Assembly (NCBI GenBank): GCA_963971285.1
Contig: OZ020250.1
Span: forward strand, 7,114,499 to 7,178,498
DNA length: 64,000 bases
Source of the DNA: Astropecten irregularis
Lineage: Eukaryota; Echinodermata; Asteroidea; Paxillosida; Astropectinidae
Reading direction: 5' to 3'
The notes below the pieces were generated by a model. That model was not told where the DNA came from, made no database searches, and saw nothing but the letters and a program-made list of their open reading frames with translations. Position 1 is the stretch's first letter, and every line of letters begins with the position of its first letter. Both the position numbers and the translations under genes were made by a program. This document shows positions 63,301-64,000 of the stretch, in pieces.

Positions 63301-64000
63301 CTTAACAGTAACATTTATTAGCAATTTCAAAAGCTGAGGTTAACTAGTACAAGCATGGAGAAATTTGACATTCATAACCGCCCTTCCTATCAAAAGATCA
63401 TACTCCAGTCCATGAGCATGAACAATCTCTAAAACACTAAATTTAATGATCTTCGTTCTAGGTAGGGTTTAGGCGGGATTAGGCCTATGCCGATTTTGGC
63501 CACTGCTTGCCCACTTTCAAAATGGCGGCCAATTGCGCCACGTCAAATCAGACTTTCGCCCTCAGACGTGCACATGTACTGTACATGTACATGTACATTA
63601 TATGCTGCATGATGTAGTCTACTAAGTAGAAAACAGTTCCTTTTATGAGAAGTGACTGAGAAGTTTCAAGTCTCTGTATCAGCTTCTATTTATCTTGCAA
63701 CATACTACATGTATAATTATAAACCTCACTCTCTACAAAACTGACCATAACGACATACACAAAAGTATATCAACGTGGGGGCTCGTATAATTCCAGTAAA
63801 AGTGAAATTTATCTTATAATTTGGTAATCTTGGTGAATTACTCCCTATATCACATAAAATATAGGTCTGCAAGGAAGTACACAAAATGCTGTATTTTTTT
63901 CTTATAATAAGAAGAAGGTTATAATAAGATTACTTTGGGATAGTGTTCCTGCAATTCACCATAATTGTCCATAAAAGTATGTTGCTGCTGCTCTTCGCGG
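60329..64000. other. Right flank, no gene recognised
   Basis: AT-rich sequence. Minor features: CATGACTTGGGCCCCAAGTC palindrome near 61208, a B-box-like GTTCCAATCC on the minus strand near 62382, and a GTACAT run near 63575-63595. Short open frames have no domain support. Confidence 0.5.
62968..63085. repeat. Degenerate minisatellite of CTTGAAACTTGAAT units
   Basis: About ten imperfect copies of a 10- to 14-base unit (CTTGAAACTTGAAT, CTTGAATCTTGGAT and similar). Short related fragments occur just upstream at 62740-62815. Confidence 0.7.

Overview
The window looks like AT-rich nuclear DNA from an invertebrate animal, probably marine. The evidence is intron-rich minus-strand genes made of C-type lectin-like domains (CTLDs), BEL/Pao and Ty3/gypsy retrotransposons, CR1/L2-like and other non-LTR elements, many MITEs, and no bacterial-style operons. 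The sequence does not fix the phylum; amphioxus, echinoderm, hemichordate, mollusc or cnidarian are all possible.

The real gene content is two tandem paralogous genes on the minus strand. I assembled both by hand from splice sites, reading phase and cross-comparison. Gene B (55333 down to 33292) is complete: a signal-peptide exon, four CTLDs each split over two exons, short linker exons, and a final PAN/Apple-like exon with the stop codon. Apart from one 2-base deletion in the second CTLD, all 14 exons join in phase, giving a product of about 780 residues. Gene A (29761 down to 46 and past the left edge) has the same architecture, but its PAN exons lie outside the window. Gene A has a stop codon in CTLD3 and a 1-base deletion in CTLD4, so it may be a pseudogene. 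Every CTLD module is bounded by phase-1 introns, so a damaged module could be skipped without losing frame.

Layout: 1-8688, CTLD exons of gene A. 8689-29679, its 21-kb first intron, holding a broken BEL/Pao element (10.65-16.29 kb), a 5.9-kb long-inverted-repeat element (17.86-23.74 kb), a tandem duplication, a (GGAATT)n array and MITEs. 29.8-33.0 kb, the intergenic region with small MITEs. 33.3-44.2 kb, gene B exons 14 to 2; one intron holds a 3.05-kb Polinton-like element (35919-38972) with a decayed zinc-finger/acidic ORF. 44.2-55.26 kb, first intron of gene B, holding a decayed Ty3/gypsy element split by LINE copies. 55.7-60.3 kb, just upstream of gene B, a 4.6-kb palindrome with two opposed arrays of a 51-bp repeat. 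60.3-64 kb, no gene recognised.

The lectin genes probably encode secreted glycan-binding proteins (EPN motifs are visible in CTLD2 and CTLD3). That role, and the gene models, are inference without transcript data. The least familiar object is the Polinton-like element with its own ORF. Its 6-bp target duplication can be read exactly, because gene A preserves the empty site.
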